The notes under the pieces were generated by a model. That model was not told where the DNA came from and did not search any database. It saw only the letters and a program-made list of their open reading frames with translations. 64,000 bases of DNA from Aidingimonas lacisalsi (GTDB lineage: Bacteria; Pseudomonadota; Gammaproteobacteria; Pseudomonadales; Halomonadaceae). Each line of letters starts with the position of its first letter. The first letter of the stretch is position 1. Location: contig NZ_VRYH01000003.1 of NCBI RefSeq assembly GCF_008079445.1, positions 124,001 through 188,000 on the forward strand, in the 5' to 3' direction. A program made the translations under genes and the position numbers. This document shows positions 53,648 through 64,000 of the stretch, one piece after another.

Positions 53648-56600
53648 TGCGGTTGACATCGATCAAGCTGGTAGGTTTCAAGTCATTCGTCGACCCGGTA
53701 ACCGTTCCCTTTGACGGCAACATGACAGCCATCGTCGGGCCCAACGGGTGTGGTAAATCCAACATCATCGATGCCGTACGGTGGGTCATGGGGGAATCCT
53801 CGGCCAAGACGCTGCGCGGCGAATCGATGACGGATGTCATCTTCAACGGTTCCACGACGCGCAAGCCGGTCGGCCAGTCATCCATCGAATTGTTGTTCGA
53901 CAATCGCGATGGAAGCATGGGCGGGCCGTATGCCCAGTACGCTGAAATTGCCGTCAAGCGCCAGGTAAATCGCGATAGTCAGTCGACCTATTTCTTCAAT
54001 GGCCAGAAATGCCGTCGTCGCGATATCGCCGACTTGTTTTTGGGCACTGGCCTGGGACCGCGCTCCTACTCAATCATTGGTCAAGGCATGATTTCGCGCT
54101 TGATCGAAGCACGCCCCGAGGAGTTGCGCGCCACCCTCGAGGAAGCCGCGGGCATTTCCAAGTACAAGGAGCGGCGCCGCGAGACCGAAAACCGTATGCG
54201 CCGCACGCAGGAAAACCTGGCACGGCTCGATGACATTCGCGAGGAACTGGATAAACAGCTGGAGCGCCTCGAACGCCAGGCCGAAGCGGCCAAACGCTAT
54301 CAGTCGCTGCAGCAGCAGGAACACCGCTTGAAGGGGGAGCTGGCCCTGTTGCGGGCCCGCGCTCTGCGTCATGAGCAGCAGGAAGATGAACGGCGTGCCA
54401 CTGAATTGGAAACGGCGATAGAGCGCGAATTGCTGGGCCAACGGCAGTGTGAGACACGCCTTGAACAGGCGCGTGGCGATCACGATAATCTCGCTGCAGA
54501 ACTCGAAGGACACCAGGCCCGTTTCTACGAGACCACGGCCGCCATCGCCAGACTCGAGCAGGATCTGGCGCATGCGCGCTCACGCGAGTCGCAGTTGGCT
54601 AGCGATCTTGAGGCCACTCAGCGGGAACTGGCTGAACTCGATGAACTCGGCGGGGCGGATGCCGAGCGGCTGGTCGAGCTGGACGAACGACTTGCCGAGA
54701 TCGACCCCCGGCGGGATGAGGTCGCTGAATCCCTGGCTCATCTGGAAAGCGAGATCGAGGAGGCCGAGTCCCGTCATGCTGAGATCGCCGAGCGCTGGGA
54801 AGCCCTCAGCGAATCGCACCGCCAAGCCGGTTACGAGGCGGACCGGGCCCAGGATCGGGTACACAACTTGGAGCAAGCGCTAGAAGCGCTTGCCGCCGAA
54901 GAACAGCGTCGTCGCCAACAACATGGCGAGTTGCCCGATATCGAGGCGCTTCAGACTCAGCGTAGTGAACTGAACGAGCAGCGAGACAATGCCGAAGCTG
55001 CATTCGAGCGTGTCGAAAACCGGCGTCTCGAGTTGCAACGACAGCGTAGCGCGATTCAGCAGCAAATCTCGGACGATGAGCAAGTGCGCGAATCCGAACG
55101 TCAAGTCAGAAGCCGGCTGCAAGGGGAACTGGCATCATTGGACGCGTTGATTCAGGCCGGGCTGGCGGATCATGATGCGGCGCTCGAGGAATTCCTGGCA
55201 CAGAAGGGGCTCGACGATGCACCGCGTCTGGGGGAATGTCTCCAGGTCGACCCGGATTGGGAAGAGGTCGTTTCCTGGGTGCTCTCTCCCTGGATCGGTG
55301 CTCGGTTGGTACCTGACACTCGCTGGCGGGATACGCTGGAAGGACTCACCAGTGGCGAACTCCCGTTGTTGGCCGCTCGGGATGACAGCGAGCCTGCCGC
55401 TGCCGGTCGGCTGGCCGCGAAGGTGCATGGTGCCGGTGCCGCTGGCTCACTGTTGGCCGGCATCATATGTGCCCGCTCCCATGATGACGCCTGGCAACAG
55501 CGGTCATCGCTGAAGGCCGGCGAAAGCCTGATCACGTCTGACGGCTTGTGGCTGGGGCGGGACTGGGTACGACGTCGTTGTTCCGCGGAAGCCGGTGACA
55601 GCCTGCTGACCAGCCGCCGTCGCCGTGACGAAGTGGCCGAGGAACTGGCAACGATCGATGCCCGGCTGACCGATCAGGATCAGCGTCTCGACGAGGCGCG
55701 AGAACGGCTGCGTGAGTGTGAAACGGAGCTGGAACATTGCCACCAGGATTCGCTCGACCGTGATCAGCAACGCCAGCAGGTCAAACTGCGCGAATCCAAC
55801 CTGGCGACACGGCTCGACCATAGGGAAGCGCGTGCGCGCGAACTCGACGAGGAGTTCGAGAGATTGGCTGAGCAGCGCGAGACGCGTCGCGCTGAACTCG
55901 AGGAGGCGCGCAATCAGTGGCAGGTTGCAATGGCAACGCTCGATGACACGACACGCCAACGTGGCTCCATCGATGAGGAGCGTCGCCAGGCTCAGGAGCA
56001 TTTGACTGCACTCCGTGATCGTCGACGGCCGTTGGCCGAACAGTCACAACAGTTGGCCCTCGAGCATCAGCGCTTGACTACCGAACGATCTGGCCTGGTT
56101 CAGCAGCGCCAGCGCGCGGAACAATCGCGAGCGCGCTTGTTGGAGAAACGTGATGAATTGCAGGCTCAGCGCGAGCAACTGCGGGAGCCAGAAGCAGACA
56201 GCCAGGAGCGTCTGGAGGCATTGCTTCAACAACGTGACCGTGATGAGCGCGCGCTGAATGAATGTCGTGATCGGGCTGCCGGGCTGGCGGAGCAGTTGCG
56301 ACACGATGAACAGGCTCGGCAGCAACACGAGCAGGAACTGGCACGTTTGCGTGAGCAGCTTCAGGAAACGCGCATGCAGATTCAAGCACTGATGCTGAAA
56401 GCCGAGACTCAGGATGAGCAGCTTACCGAGCTGGGTCACGATGCCGAGGAACTGGCCCGCACACTGGATGCCGACGCTACCGAGTCGGCCTGGCAGAGTC
56501 ATCTCGAGAGCGTCACTGACAGGATCCGTCGTCTTGGCGCCATCAACCTTGCGGCTATTGAAGAATACGATCAGCAGGCCGAGCGTCGCGATTACCTCGA

Positions 56601-57147
56601 TGGACAACATGCCGAATTAAGTGAAGCATTGGAGACATTGGAGCGGGCTATCCGCAAGATAGATCAGGAAACGAGGACTCGATTCAAGCAGACCTTTGAT
56701 CGGGTCAATGCAGGTCTGGGGGAACTTTTTCCCAAGGTCTTTGGTGGTGGAACCGCATGGTTGACGCTGACCGGCGAGGATTTGCTGGAGACTGGGGTTG
56801 CGATCATGGCATGCCCTCCCGGCAAGAAGAATACATCCATTCACTTGCTATCCGGTGGCGAAAAGGCTTTGACAGCACTGTCGCTGGTTTTTGCTATATT
56901 TCATCTCAATCCGGCACCGTTTTGTCTGCTCGATGAAGTCGATGCCCCTCTTGATGATGTCAATGTGAGTCGCTACGCCAATCTGGTTAAAGACATGTCC
57001 GAGTCGGTTCAGTTCATTTATATCACCCACAATAAGATTGCGATGGAATCCGCAGAACGATTGCTAGGTGTTACCATGCAGGAACCTGGGGTATCTCGGC
57101 TTGTCTCAGTCGGCGTTGAAGAAGCGACAGAGTTGGCTGACGCATGA
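53647..57147 (+). CDS. smc: Chromosome segregation ATPase SMC
   Basis: A 1166-residue condensin. N-terminal head with Walker A GPNGCGKS at 31-38 in MTAIVGPNGCGKSNIID; FGTGLGPRSYS-like LGTGLGPRSYSIIGQGMIS. Two very long coiled coils rich in Glu/Gln/Arg flank a hinge at about 510-660. The C-terminal head has signature LLSGGEKALTALSL and Walker B CLLDEVDAPLDDVN. Enteric bacteria use MukB, so a true SMC places this organism outside them. scpA/scpB are not in the window. It starts one base inside ccmI, a tight join to the cytochrome genes. Confidence 0.97.
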   Translation: MRLTSIKLVGFKSFVDPVTVPFDGNMTAIVGPNGCGKSNIIDAVRWVMGESSAKTLRGESMTDVIFNGSTTRKPVGQSSIELLFDNRDGSMGGPYAQYAEIAVKRQVNRDSQSTYFFNGQKCRRRDIADLFLGTGLGPRSYSIIGQGMISRLIEARPEELRATLEEAAGISKYKERRRETENRMRRTQENLARLDDIREELDKQLERLERQAEAAKRYQSLQQQEHRLKGELALLRARALRHEQQEDERRATELETAIERELLGQRQCETRLEQARGDHDNLAAELEGHQARFYETTAAIARLEQDLAHARSRESQLASDLEATQRELAELDELGGADAERLVELDERLAEIDPRRDEVAESLAHLESEIEEAESRHAEIAERWEALSESHRQAGYEADRAQDRVHNLEQALEALAAEEQRRRQQHGELPDIEALQTQRSELNEQRDNAEAAFERVENRRLELQRQRSAIQQQISDDEQVRESERQVRSRLQGELASLDALIQAGLADHDAALEEFLAQKGLDDAPRLGECLQVDPDWEEVVSWVLSPWIGARLVPDTRWRDTLEGLTSGELPLLAARDDSEPAAAGRLAAKVHGAGAAGSLLAGIICARSHDDAWQQRSSLKAGESLITSDGLWLGRDWVRRRCSAEAGDSLLTSRRRRDEVAEELATIDARLTDQDQRLDEARERLRECETELEHCHQDSLDRDQQRQQVKLRESNLATRLDHREARARELDEEFERLAEQRETRRAELEEARNQWQVAMATLDDTTRQRGSIDEERRQAQEHLTALRDRRRPLAEQSQQLALEHQRLTTERSGLVQQRQRAEQSRARLLEKRDELQAQREQLREPEADSQERLEALLQQRDRDERALNECRDRAAGLAEQLRHDEQARQQHEQELARLREQLQETRMQIQALMLKAETQDEQLTELGHDAEELARTLDADATESAWQSHLESVTDRIRRLGAINLAAIEEYDQQAERRDYLDGQHAELSEALETLERAIRKIDQETRTRFKQTFDRVNAGLGELFPKVFGGGTAWLTLTGEDLLETGVAIMACPPGKKNTSIHLLSGGEKALTALSLVFAIFHLNPAPFCLLDEVDAPLDDVNVSRYANLVKDMSESVQFIYITHNKIAMESAERLLGVTMQEPGVSRLVSVGVEEATELADA

Positions 57148-57364
57148 AAGGCTTGCAATGACCCGTCCAACCGGTTTACAAGGAAAGAAGACCGATGAAG
57201 TTCAGGGACTACCGAAGGGCGATTGCTCTGGGCGCAAAAAGTTCCCCACCAGAAATTGATGGAACTTGACATTCAAAAAAAGTGGCCCTTTTTTTGGAAT
57301 TCGCGCTATGCTGTTGACGAACAATGTACAGGCATGGCGCCTAAGCAAACAGGCAAGACGACCC
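57148..57364. other. smc-zipA intergenic region with A-tract/T-tract inverted repeat
   Basis: 217 bases. A perfect TTGACA (57266-57271) is followed at once by a 9-base inverted repeat, CAAAAAAAG (57274-57282), loop TGGCC, CTTTTTTTG (57288-57296). A TATGCT at 57307-57312 is a weak -10 candidate. The repeat may act as a weak bidirectional terminator or a bendable promoter element; its role is not clear. Confidence 0.4.
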
Positions 57365-59068
57365 ATGGAACTAAGAGAGTGGCTTATCATCCTGGGGCTG
57401 GCGCTGGTGACCATCATCGTTATTGATGGTGTTCGTCGCCTTCAGCGCCAGCGTAGAGTCCCCCGCTTGGACCGGGCCGACAGCGCGTCGACCGGCGGGA
57501 GTGAGGGGAAGGAACCGGTGGATCCCGAACAGGCTGCCCGCGAAGCGGAAGTCAGTTGGGAGTTGCCTAACGGCGGCGCTCGGGTCATCAGGCCGGCGGA
57601 GCACGACGTCAAACCCAAACCCAAGATAAAACGACAGGATCATCCTGGTCCGTCTCGTGTGCTGTCGGAGTGGCGTCGTCAATATAATGATGCGTCATCC
57701 GACCCGTCATCGACTGCTGCCGAGGCATCCCCCTCCCGGGAAACGTCCTCTCCTGCCAGGGAATCCAGTCGAGAGACAACGCGCGCTCAGACGTCCAGGC
57801 CAGCTCCCGAGCAACAACCTCGGCCTGAGGTGGCGGCTCGTGATGAAACGGCAGGGACGCATGCAGCCGTCGGCGACGAACGAGTCGCGCAGGACCGGTC
57901 TGACCGCAGCGCATTTCCGCCTTCCCCTGAAACCGAGTCACCTACGGGCGAGGCGGCTTATACTGGCGTCAGCGCCGATGATGACAGCGCCGCTAGCGAT
58001 GGTGACGAAGCCCGGCGTGAGCCGACTCTGGCTGCCTTTTCCGCCGATGAGGCCAATGAAGCAGATGCCGCTGCTGCGCCACTCTCTGCGGATCCGGAAG
58101 ATCATGGCGATTACCATGATGCGGAGCGTTATCGTCTTGTCGATGTGGAAGGCGTGACCGATTCGCTGAAATCCAAGTCCGCCAAGGTCGGGGCTTCCGT
58201 GCAACGCTTCGGCACCTCCCTGCAAAAGGGGCTGTCGGAGCGCAGGGAACATCGCAAGAAGCATAAGCTCGACAAGGCGCAAGCCAAGGCTGAAGAACAG
58301 GCACGCAAGAATAGCCGTCGCCAGCAGGCCCAGGCCGAGAAGGACGCCCGGGAAAAAGAAGCTCGGCTAGCAGCAGAGCGTGAGCGCCTGGAACGCGAAG
58401 CCATCGACGCCCAGGATTACGATGATCCCCTCTTCGTACCGCGTGGCGCGCCCTCGGCCTCCGATCATTCGGCCGGCGCTCATGACGACGAGCGCTCCAG
58501 CACGGCGGAATACGCACGCGACGGTAGCGATGAAGGCTCGCCTGGAGTGACGTCACATCCTTCCTTCGAACGTGTGTTGCGTAATGACGTGAATGCTGAT
58601 CATGCGCGTGAGACATTGGTGAATGCCGAAGAAGTCATCGTCATCAGTGTCATGTCGCATGAGGAGGAGGGGTTCTCCGGCGCCGCCTTGCTTGACCTGT
58701 TGCTGGCATGCGGTCTGCGTTACAGCAGCGATATGGGAGTCTTCCACCGTTTCGAAACCGAAGATCCCAACAGCGAACTGCAATTCTCGATGGTCAACGT
58801 GGTGAAGCCGGGGACGTTCCCCATCCAGTCGATGGATGATTTCCGAACGCCCGGTGTGACGCTGCTGATGCCACTCCCTTGTGCGAGTGACACCTTGTCC
58901 TCGTTCGAAGCCATGGTGGAAACGGCCATGGTAGTGGTTCGTCACCTTGGCGGTGAGCTCAAGGATGAGAACCATAGTGTCATGACCGCTCAGACTGTCG
59001 AATTTGCCCGTCAGCGGGTCCAGGAGTTCGAGCGTCGGCATCGATTGCACCGCTATCAGGCAACGTAG
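57365..59068 (+). CDS. zipA: Cell division protein ZipA, with enlarged linker
   Basis: A 567-residue inner-membrane FtsZ anchor (E. coli 328). N-terminal type Ib membrane helix (MELREWLIILGLALVTIIVI), then a basic stretch (RRLQRQRRVPRLDR), a long disordered Pro/Ser/Glu linker (about 55-270), an unusual highly charged predicted coiled coil (about 290-375; LSERREHRKKHKLDKAQAKA and onward), and the FtsZ-binding domain (about 425-560: EEVIVISVMSHEEEGFSGAALL, FHRFE, FSMVNVVKPGTFP and PGVTLLMPLPC). ATG 57365 fits the family start. The 33-codon upstream extension is rejected. ligA follows, as in E. coli and Pseudomonas. Confidence 0.93.
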   Translation: MELREWLIILGLALVTIIVIDGVRRLQRQRRVPRLDRADSASTGGSEGKEPVDPEQAAREAEVSWELPNGGARVIRPAEHDVKPKPKIKRQDHPGPSRVLSEWRRQYNDASSDPSSTAAEASPSRETSSPARESSRETTRAQTSRPAPEQQPRPEVAARDETAGTHAAVGDERVAQDRSDRSAFPPSPETESPTGEAAYTGVSADDDSAASDGDEARREPTLAAFSADEANEADAAAAPLSADPEDHGDYHDAERYRLVDVEGVTDSLKSKSAKVGASVQRFGTSLQKGLSERREHRKKHKLDKAQAKAEEQARKNSRRQQAQAEKDAREKEARLAAERERLEREAIDAQDYDDPLFVPRGAPSASDHSAGAHDDERSSTAEYARDGSDEGSPGVTSHPSFERVLRNDVNADHARETLVNAEEVIVISVMSHEEEGFSGAALLDLLLACGLRYSSDMGVFHRFETEDPNSELQFSMVNVVKPGTFPIQSMDDFRTPGVTLLMPLPCASDTLSSFEAMVETAMVVVRHLGGELKDENHSVMTAQTVEFARQRVQEFERRHRLHRYQAT

Positions 59069-59087
59069 CGGTAAACCAGTCGCGTGA

Positions 59088-61495
<2,408 letters not shown>

Positions 61496-61568
61496 CGTCA
61501 TCATGTCGGCGGCGGGCTCCCTGGGGGGCATGGAGGAGCCCACCCAGGGGAAATGGCGGGATGTCGGG

Positions 61569-62870
61569 TTACAGTAGCAGCGGGATCCCCGTCCCAGAGA
61601 TCAACAGAATCAACGCGCCGCCAAGACGCGAAGAGATTTGCGCGAAAGGCATCAACTGCATGCGCCGCGCTGCGGAAAGCACGGCGACATCTCCGGTTCC
61701 GCCCATGTTCGCCATGCACAGCCCTGCCGTAATGGCCGACTCGATCGGGTAGAAGCCTACCAACTTGCCGAGCAGGCCAGCGCCCAGAGTGGCTCCCGTC
61801 ACCACGGCGAAGACGATCATGACATAAGTGGGTGTCAGGGCCTCGATCACTGTGCCCAGATCCGTATAGGCCACACCGATACCGAACAACAAGGCAAACG
61901 TCCAGTTCCGGGCGACGAAGCCATACCACTGGCTGGCGGCGTCTGCCAGCGTTTGTGGCACCATGCCTGTGATCTTGAACAGGGCGACCAGAATGATCAT
62001 CAAGGCGTAAGGGTGCAGTGGAACCAACTGGCCGAGCAGTTGCCCGCTAACGTAAAATCCCAAGGACAGCATAACGCCGATACCCAGGGCACCGAGATCC
62101 AGTTGGGGCTGGTGATCCTCGAGCTCGACCCCGGCCATGATCTGCCCATTGCCGGTCAGGTTGGGATAGCGTTCACCGAGTTTGGCGAGCAGGCTGGCAA
62201 AGACAATGGCGAAGACATTGCCCAGCGCCAGGGCAGGCACCAACAGCGAAATATAATAACTGGCCGGCTGGCCCAGCAACTGTTCATAGATCTGGCTCAT
62301 CGGCACTGCACCCGCTCCCATGCCGCCACCAAGGATCGGCAAGGTGATCACCAGCACGGCATCGCCGATGCTGAAACCGACCAACATACCGGCGAGTGCG
62401 GCTAATACGACGGCGCCAATCACCGCACCGATAATCGGTACGAAGTAGCGTGTACCGATTTGCACGAGTGCTTTCGGATCCATGCCCAGGATACTGCCGG
62501 TAATCAGGGCGGCGATATAGAAATTGAGAAAGCCTCCGCCTTTCATGAAATCGGTGACCGTCGTGTTGACGCTATCCGGCATCACCGGGAAGTACATCAG
62601 CGTCGCAGCACCGAAGATAGCCAGGATGGCACCTCCGCCCAGGTAGGTACGTACGATCGGCATGCGGTCACCAACGAAGCCGAGGGCCTCACCGAAGATC
62701 ATCATGATCAGCAGACCGCCAATCATGCCCGTTGGCAAGGAGTCGGTATAGATGGCGGCCAGCAAGACTATGGCCATGAGGGAAAACGCGGGCACCGGCA
62801 TGCCCGCAACGCGTGGCCAGCTTGGGCGATTGTCAGTGCGTTTGGCAGTAGAGGTCAGGGTATGATTCAT
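61569..62870 (-). CDS. 2-hydroxycarboxylate (citrate/malate) transporter family protein
   Basis: A 433-residue inner-membrane carrier with about 11 hydrophobic segments and two re-entrant GGxG loops, typical of the 2HCT family (CitS, MaeN, CimH): LPILGGGMGAGAVPMSQIY near residue 183 and GLCMANMGGTGDVAVLSAARRM near 390. SSRLGGALILLISG closes the protein. Members carry citrate or malate, usually with sodium. The exact substrate cannot be read from the sequence. The start has AGGAGACGCC upstream. It is divergent from a CitA/DcuS-type sensor 248 bases away, which suggests substrate-induced expression. Confidence 0.9.
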   Translation of the reverse strand: MNHTLTSTAKRTDNRPSWPRVAGMPVPAFSLMAIVLLAAIYTDSLPTGMIGGLLIMMIFGEALGFVGDRMPIVRTYLGGGAILAIFGAATLMYFPVMPDSVNTTVTDFMKGGGFLNFYIAALITGSILGMDPKALVQIGTRYFVPIIGAVIGAVVLAALAGMLVGFSIGDAVLVITLPILGGGMGAGAVPMSQIYEQLLGQPASYYISLLVPALALGNVFAIVFASLLAKLGERYPNLTGNGQIMAGVELEDHQPQLDLGALGIGVMLSLGFYVSGQLLGQLVPLHPYALMIILVALFKITGMVPQTLADAASQWYGFVARNWTFALLFGIGVAYTDLGTVIEALTPTYVMIVFAVVTGATLGAGLLGKLVGFYPIESAITAGLCMANMGGTGDVAVLSAARRMQLMPFAQISSRLGGALILLISGTGIPLLL

Positions 62871-63118
62871 GGCGTCTCCTTCGAGCCGCCGCTGTCAGGA
62901 TAAGCGGTCGGCCTCTTGGCCGTTCAGGGATAGCTTGGGTGTGGGCAGGATAAGTGCTGAGCCGTCGTGACCAAGATTGGCGAAGTTTGTAAATTGTTTT
63001 GTCATTATTGAAAGCGCTGCCTGGCGTGACGTCAGAGCAGGCTGGACTAGCCAATACCACCTTGGTCTAAAAACTGATGAAATAGGGGCGTCGAGCACAG
63101 GATGATCGGAACACCCGG
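62871..63118. promoter_or_regulatory. Divergent control region, transporter and CitA-type sensor
   Basis: 248 bases without a gene. An AT-rich core at about 62985-63015 contains the near-symmetrical GTAAATTGTTTT and is a plausible site for a CitB/DcuR-type regulator. I could not find a convincing sigma-70 or sigma-54 promoter on either strand. Confidence 0.3.
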
Positions 63119-64000
63119 GTGAAGCGTTTGCGACCACGACTGAATATTCTGATTTCACTACTGGCGGCACTCATGGTGGTGCTGTCGCTGGGCGTGGCCT
63201 TGTGGTTATTCACGGTCCAGTTGAGAGAGACAGCGGAGCAGGATCAGGCGACGCGCGTCACCGATCTGGCACGCAGCCTGGCGGAACGTGACAGTGTGCG
63301 TCGAGCATTACAGGCGAATGCAGCGAGGTCCGATAGCGCACTGCAAGCCGATGTCGATGGACTTCGTCGTGCACTGGATGTCGATTTCATGGTGGTGATG
63401 GACAAGCAGGGTATCCGCCTGACGCATCCCAATCCCAAGCGCATTGGGGAACCGTTCGTTGGGGGCGATGAAAGCGCTGCACTGGCTGGAGACCATTATG
63501 CCTCACGATCGCAAGGCACTCTGGGAACGAGTATCCGTGGGTTTGCCCCGGTATATGACGACAATGGCGAAACCATTGGTGCCGTGGCGGTCGGGGTGAC
63601 GCTCGATTCTCTGACATCGCTGATAGCGGATAACCGCCAGCGTGTCGTCCTGGGGGTCCTGGCCTTGATGGCTTTGGGCATTGTCGCGGCCTCATTACTG
63701 GCTAGCTTCATCAAGCGTGTACTGCTGGGGCTGGAACCCGACCAGATCGCACGTTTGGTCCGGGAGCATCGCGCCTTGCTGGAGTCGGTGCATGAAGGGA
63801 TTCTGGCCATCGATGCACACCAGCGCCTGACCCTGGTCAATCCGGCGGCGCAACGGCTGTTGGTGCAAGCCGGTATTGCTATTCCCGTGCCCGGTCATCA
63901 CGTCGAAGAGTGTCTGCCGGGTACCGGACTCGTCGATGTATTGATCAGTGGTCGTCAGATTCTGGATCGGGAAGTCACGTTCAACGGGCGTGTCGTGATC
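63119..64000 (+). CDS. CitA/DcuS-type sensor histidine kinase (5' part, cut by window)
   Basis: 294 codons are open from GTG 63119 to the window edge. Order: helix TM1 (about 9-32); periplasmic PDC/sCache domain (about 40-165) with DFMVVMDKQGIRLTHPNPKR at 89-108 and GTSIRGFAPVYDDNG, the segments that hold the ligand in CitA; TM2 (about 176-198, VLGVLALMALGIVAASLL); then LLGLEPDQIARLVREHRALL and the start of a cytoplasmic PAS domain (SVHEGILAIDAHQRLTLVNP). The kinase domain lies outside. The TAG at 63083 in the same frame excludes a longer start. It likely senses citrate or a C4-dicarboxylate and controls the divergent transporter. Its response regulator should follow outside. Confidence 0.88.
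   Translation, partial: MKRLRPRLNILISLLAALMVVLSLGVALWLFTVQLRETAEQDQATRVTDLARSLAERDSVRRALQANAARSDSALQADVDGLRRALDVDFMVVMDKQGIRLTHPNPKRIGEPFVGGDESAALAGDHYASRSQGTLGTSIRGFAPVYDDNGETIGAVAVGVTLDSLTSLIADNRQRVVLGVLALMALGIVAASLLASFIKRVLLGLEPDQIARLVREHRALLESVHEGILAIDAHQRLTLVNPAAQRLLVQAGIAIPVPGHHVEECLPGTGLVDVLISGRQILDREVTFNGRVVI

Noticed and set aside
61514..61550. Terminator between yheU and the 2HCT transporter
   Set aside because: GGGCTCC/GGAGCCC and CCCTGGG/CCCAGGG repeats overlap and compete, loops are long and no T run follows, so it is only noted.
61638..62405. A 255-codon plus-strand frame within the 2HCT transporter gene
   Set aside because: Rich in His/Gln/Arg as expected for the complement of a membrane protein gene, and with no domain.
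63030..63050. Sigma-54 promoter (TGGCGTGACG) for the CitA-type sensor
   Set aside because: The GG element is present but no GC at the required -12 position follows.

Overview
The window is a chromosomal segment of a gammaproteobacterium, most probably a member of the Halomonadaceae (Halomonas/Chromohalobacter type). This is inferred from gene content and order, not from a database search. The order priA-argS-SPOR protein, mrcA/pilMNOPQ/aroKB/gltBD, RsmZ-type RNA-fdxA-mutS-pncC-recA-recX-alaS-lysC-csrA-tRNA and smc-zipA-ligA resembles Pseudomonas. The close packing, the oadGAB set, the ChrA pair and the acidic protein tails suit a halophilic relative. Almost everything is housekeeping DNA, with no sign of insertion sequences, prophage or CRISPR arrays.

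Layout. 1-4777 (minus): a SPOR-domain division protein cut by the window edge, argS and priA. 4778-6770 (plus): rpmE and a single-domain malic enzyme. 6788-10172 (minus): a DUF481 outer-membrane protein and penicillin-binding protein 1A. 10418-16344 (plus): the type IV pilus assembly operon pilMNOPQ running into aroK and aroB. 16704-26578 (plus): glutamate synthase gltBD, pyrG, kdsA, eno. 26579-27045: no protein gene, but a well-formed CsrA-titrating small RNA of the CsrB/RsmZ class, with two upstream GacA-type boxes and a strong terminator. 27046-30242 (minus): fdxA and mutS. 30382-37480 (plus): pncC, SOS-controlled recA, recX, alaS, lysC, csrA, tRNA-Ser and two identical tRNA-Arg genes. 37593-38603 (minus): dusC. 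38771-42273 (plus): the sodium-pumping oxaloacetate decarboxylase oadGAB. 42334-46376 (minus): a gamma-glutamyltransferase-family protein, two short ChrA proteins, a YigZ/IMPACT protein and a LexA-like autoprotease with no DNA-binding domain behind its own SOS box. 46629-57147 (plus): the full cytochrome c maturation set ccmABCDEFGHI running without a gap into smc. 57365-61495 (plus): zipA, ligA, a YheU-family gene. 61569-62870 (minus): a 2-hydroxycarboxylate transporter, divergent from a CitA/DcuS-type sensor kinase (63119 to the right edge).

How the parts connect. CsrA (36838) and an RNA built to sequester it (about 26738-27010) lie within 10 kb, so both the effector and the antagonist of the Gac/Rsm circuit are present. 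recA and the LexA-like gene both carry CTGT-N8-ACAG operators, so there are at least two SOS units. Malic enzyme, the oxaloacetate decarboxylase pump and the dicarboxylate/citrate-type transporter with its sensor point to use of C4/C6 acids coupled to sodium.

The two observations most worth follow-up are the GacA-box/RsmZ-like RNA locus and the SOS-boxed, DNA-binding-domain-less LexA-like protein whose stop codon overlaps the start of yigZ.
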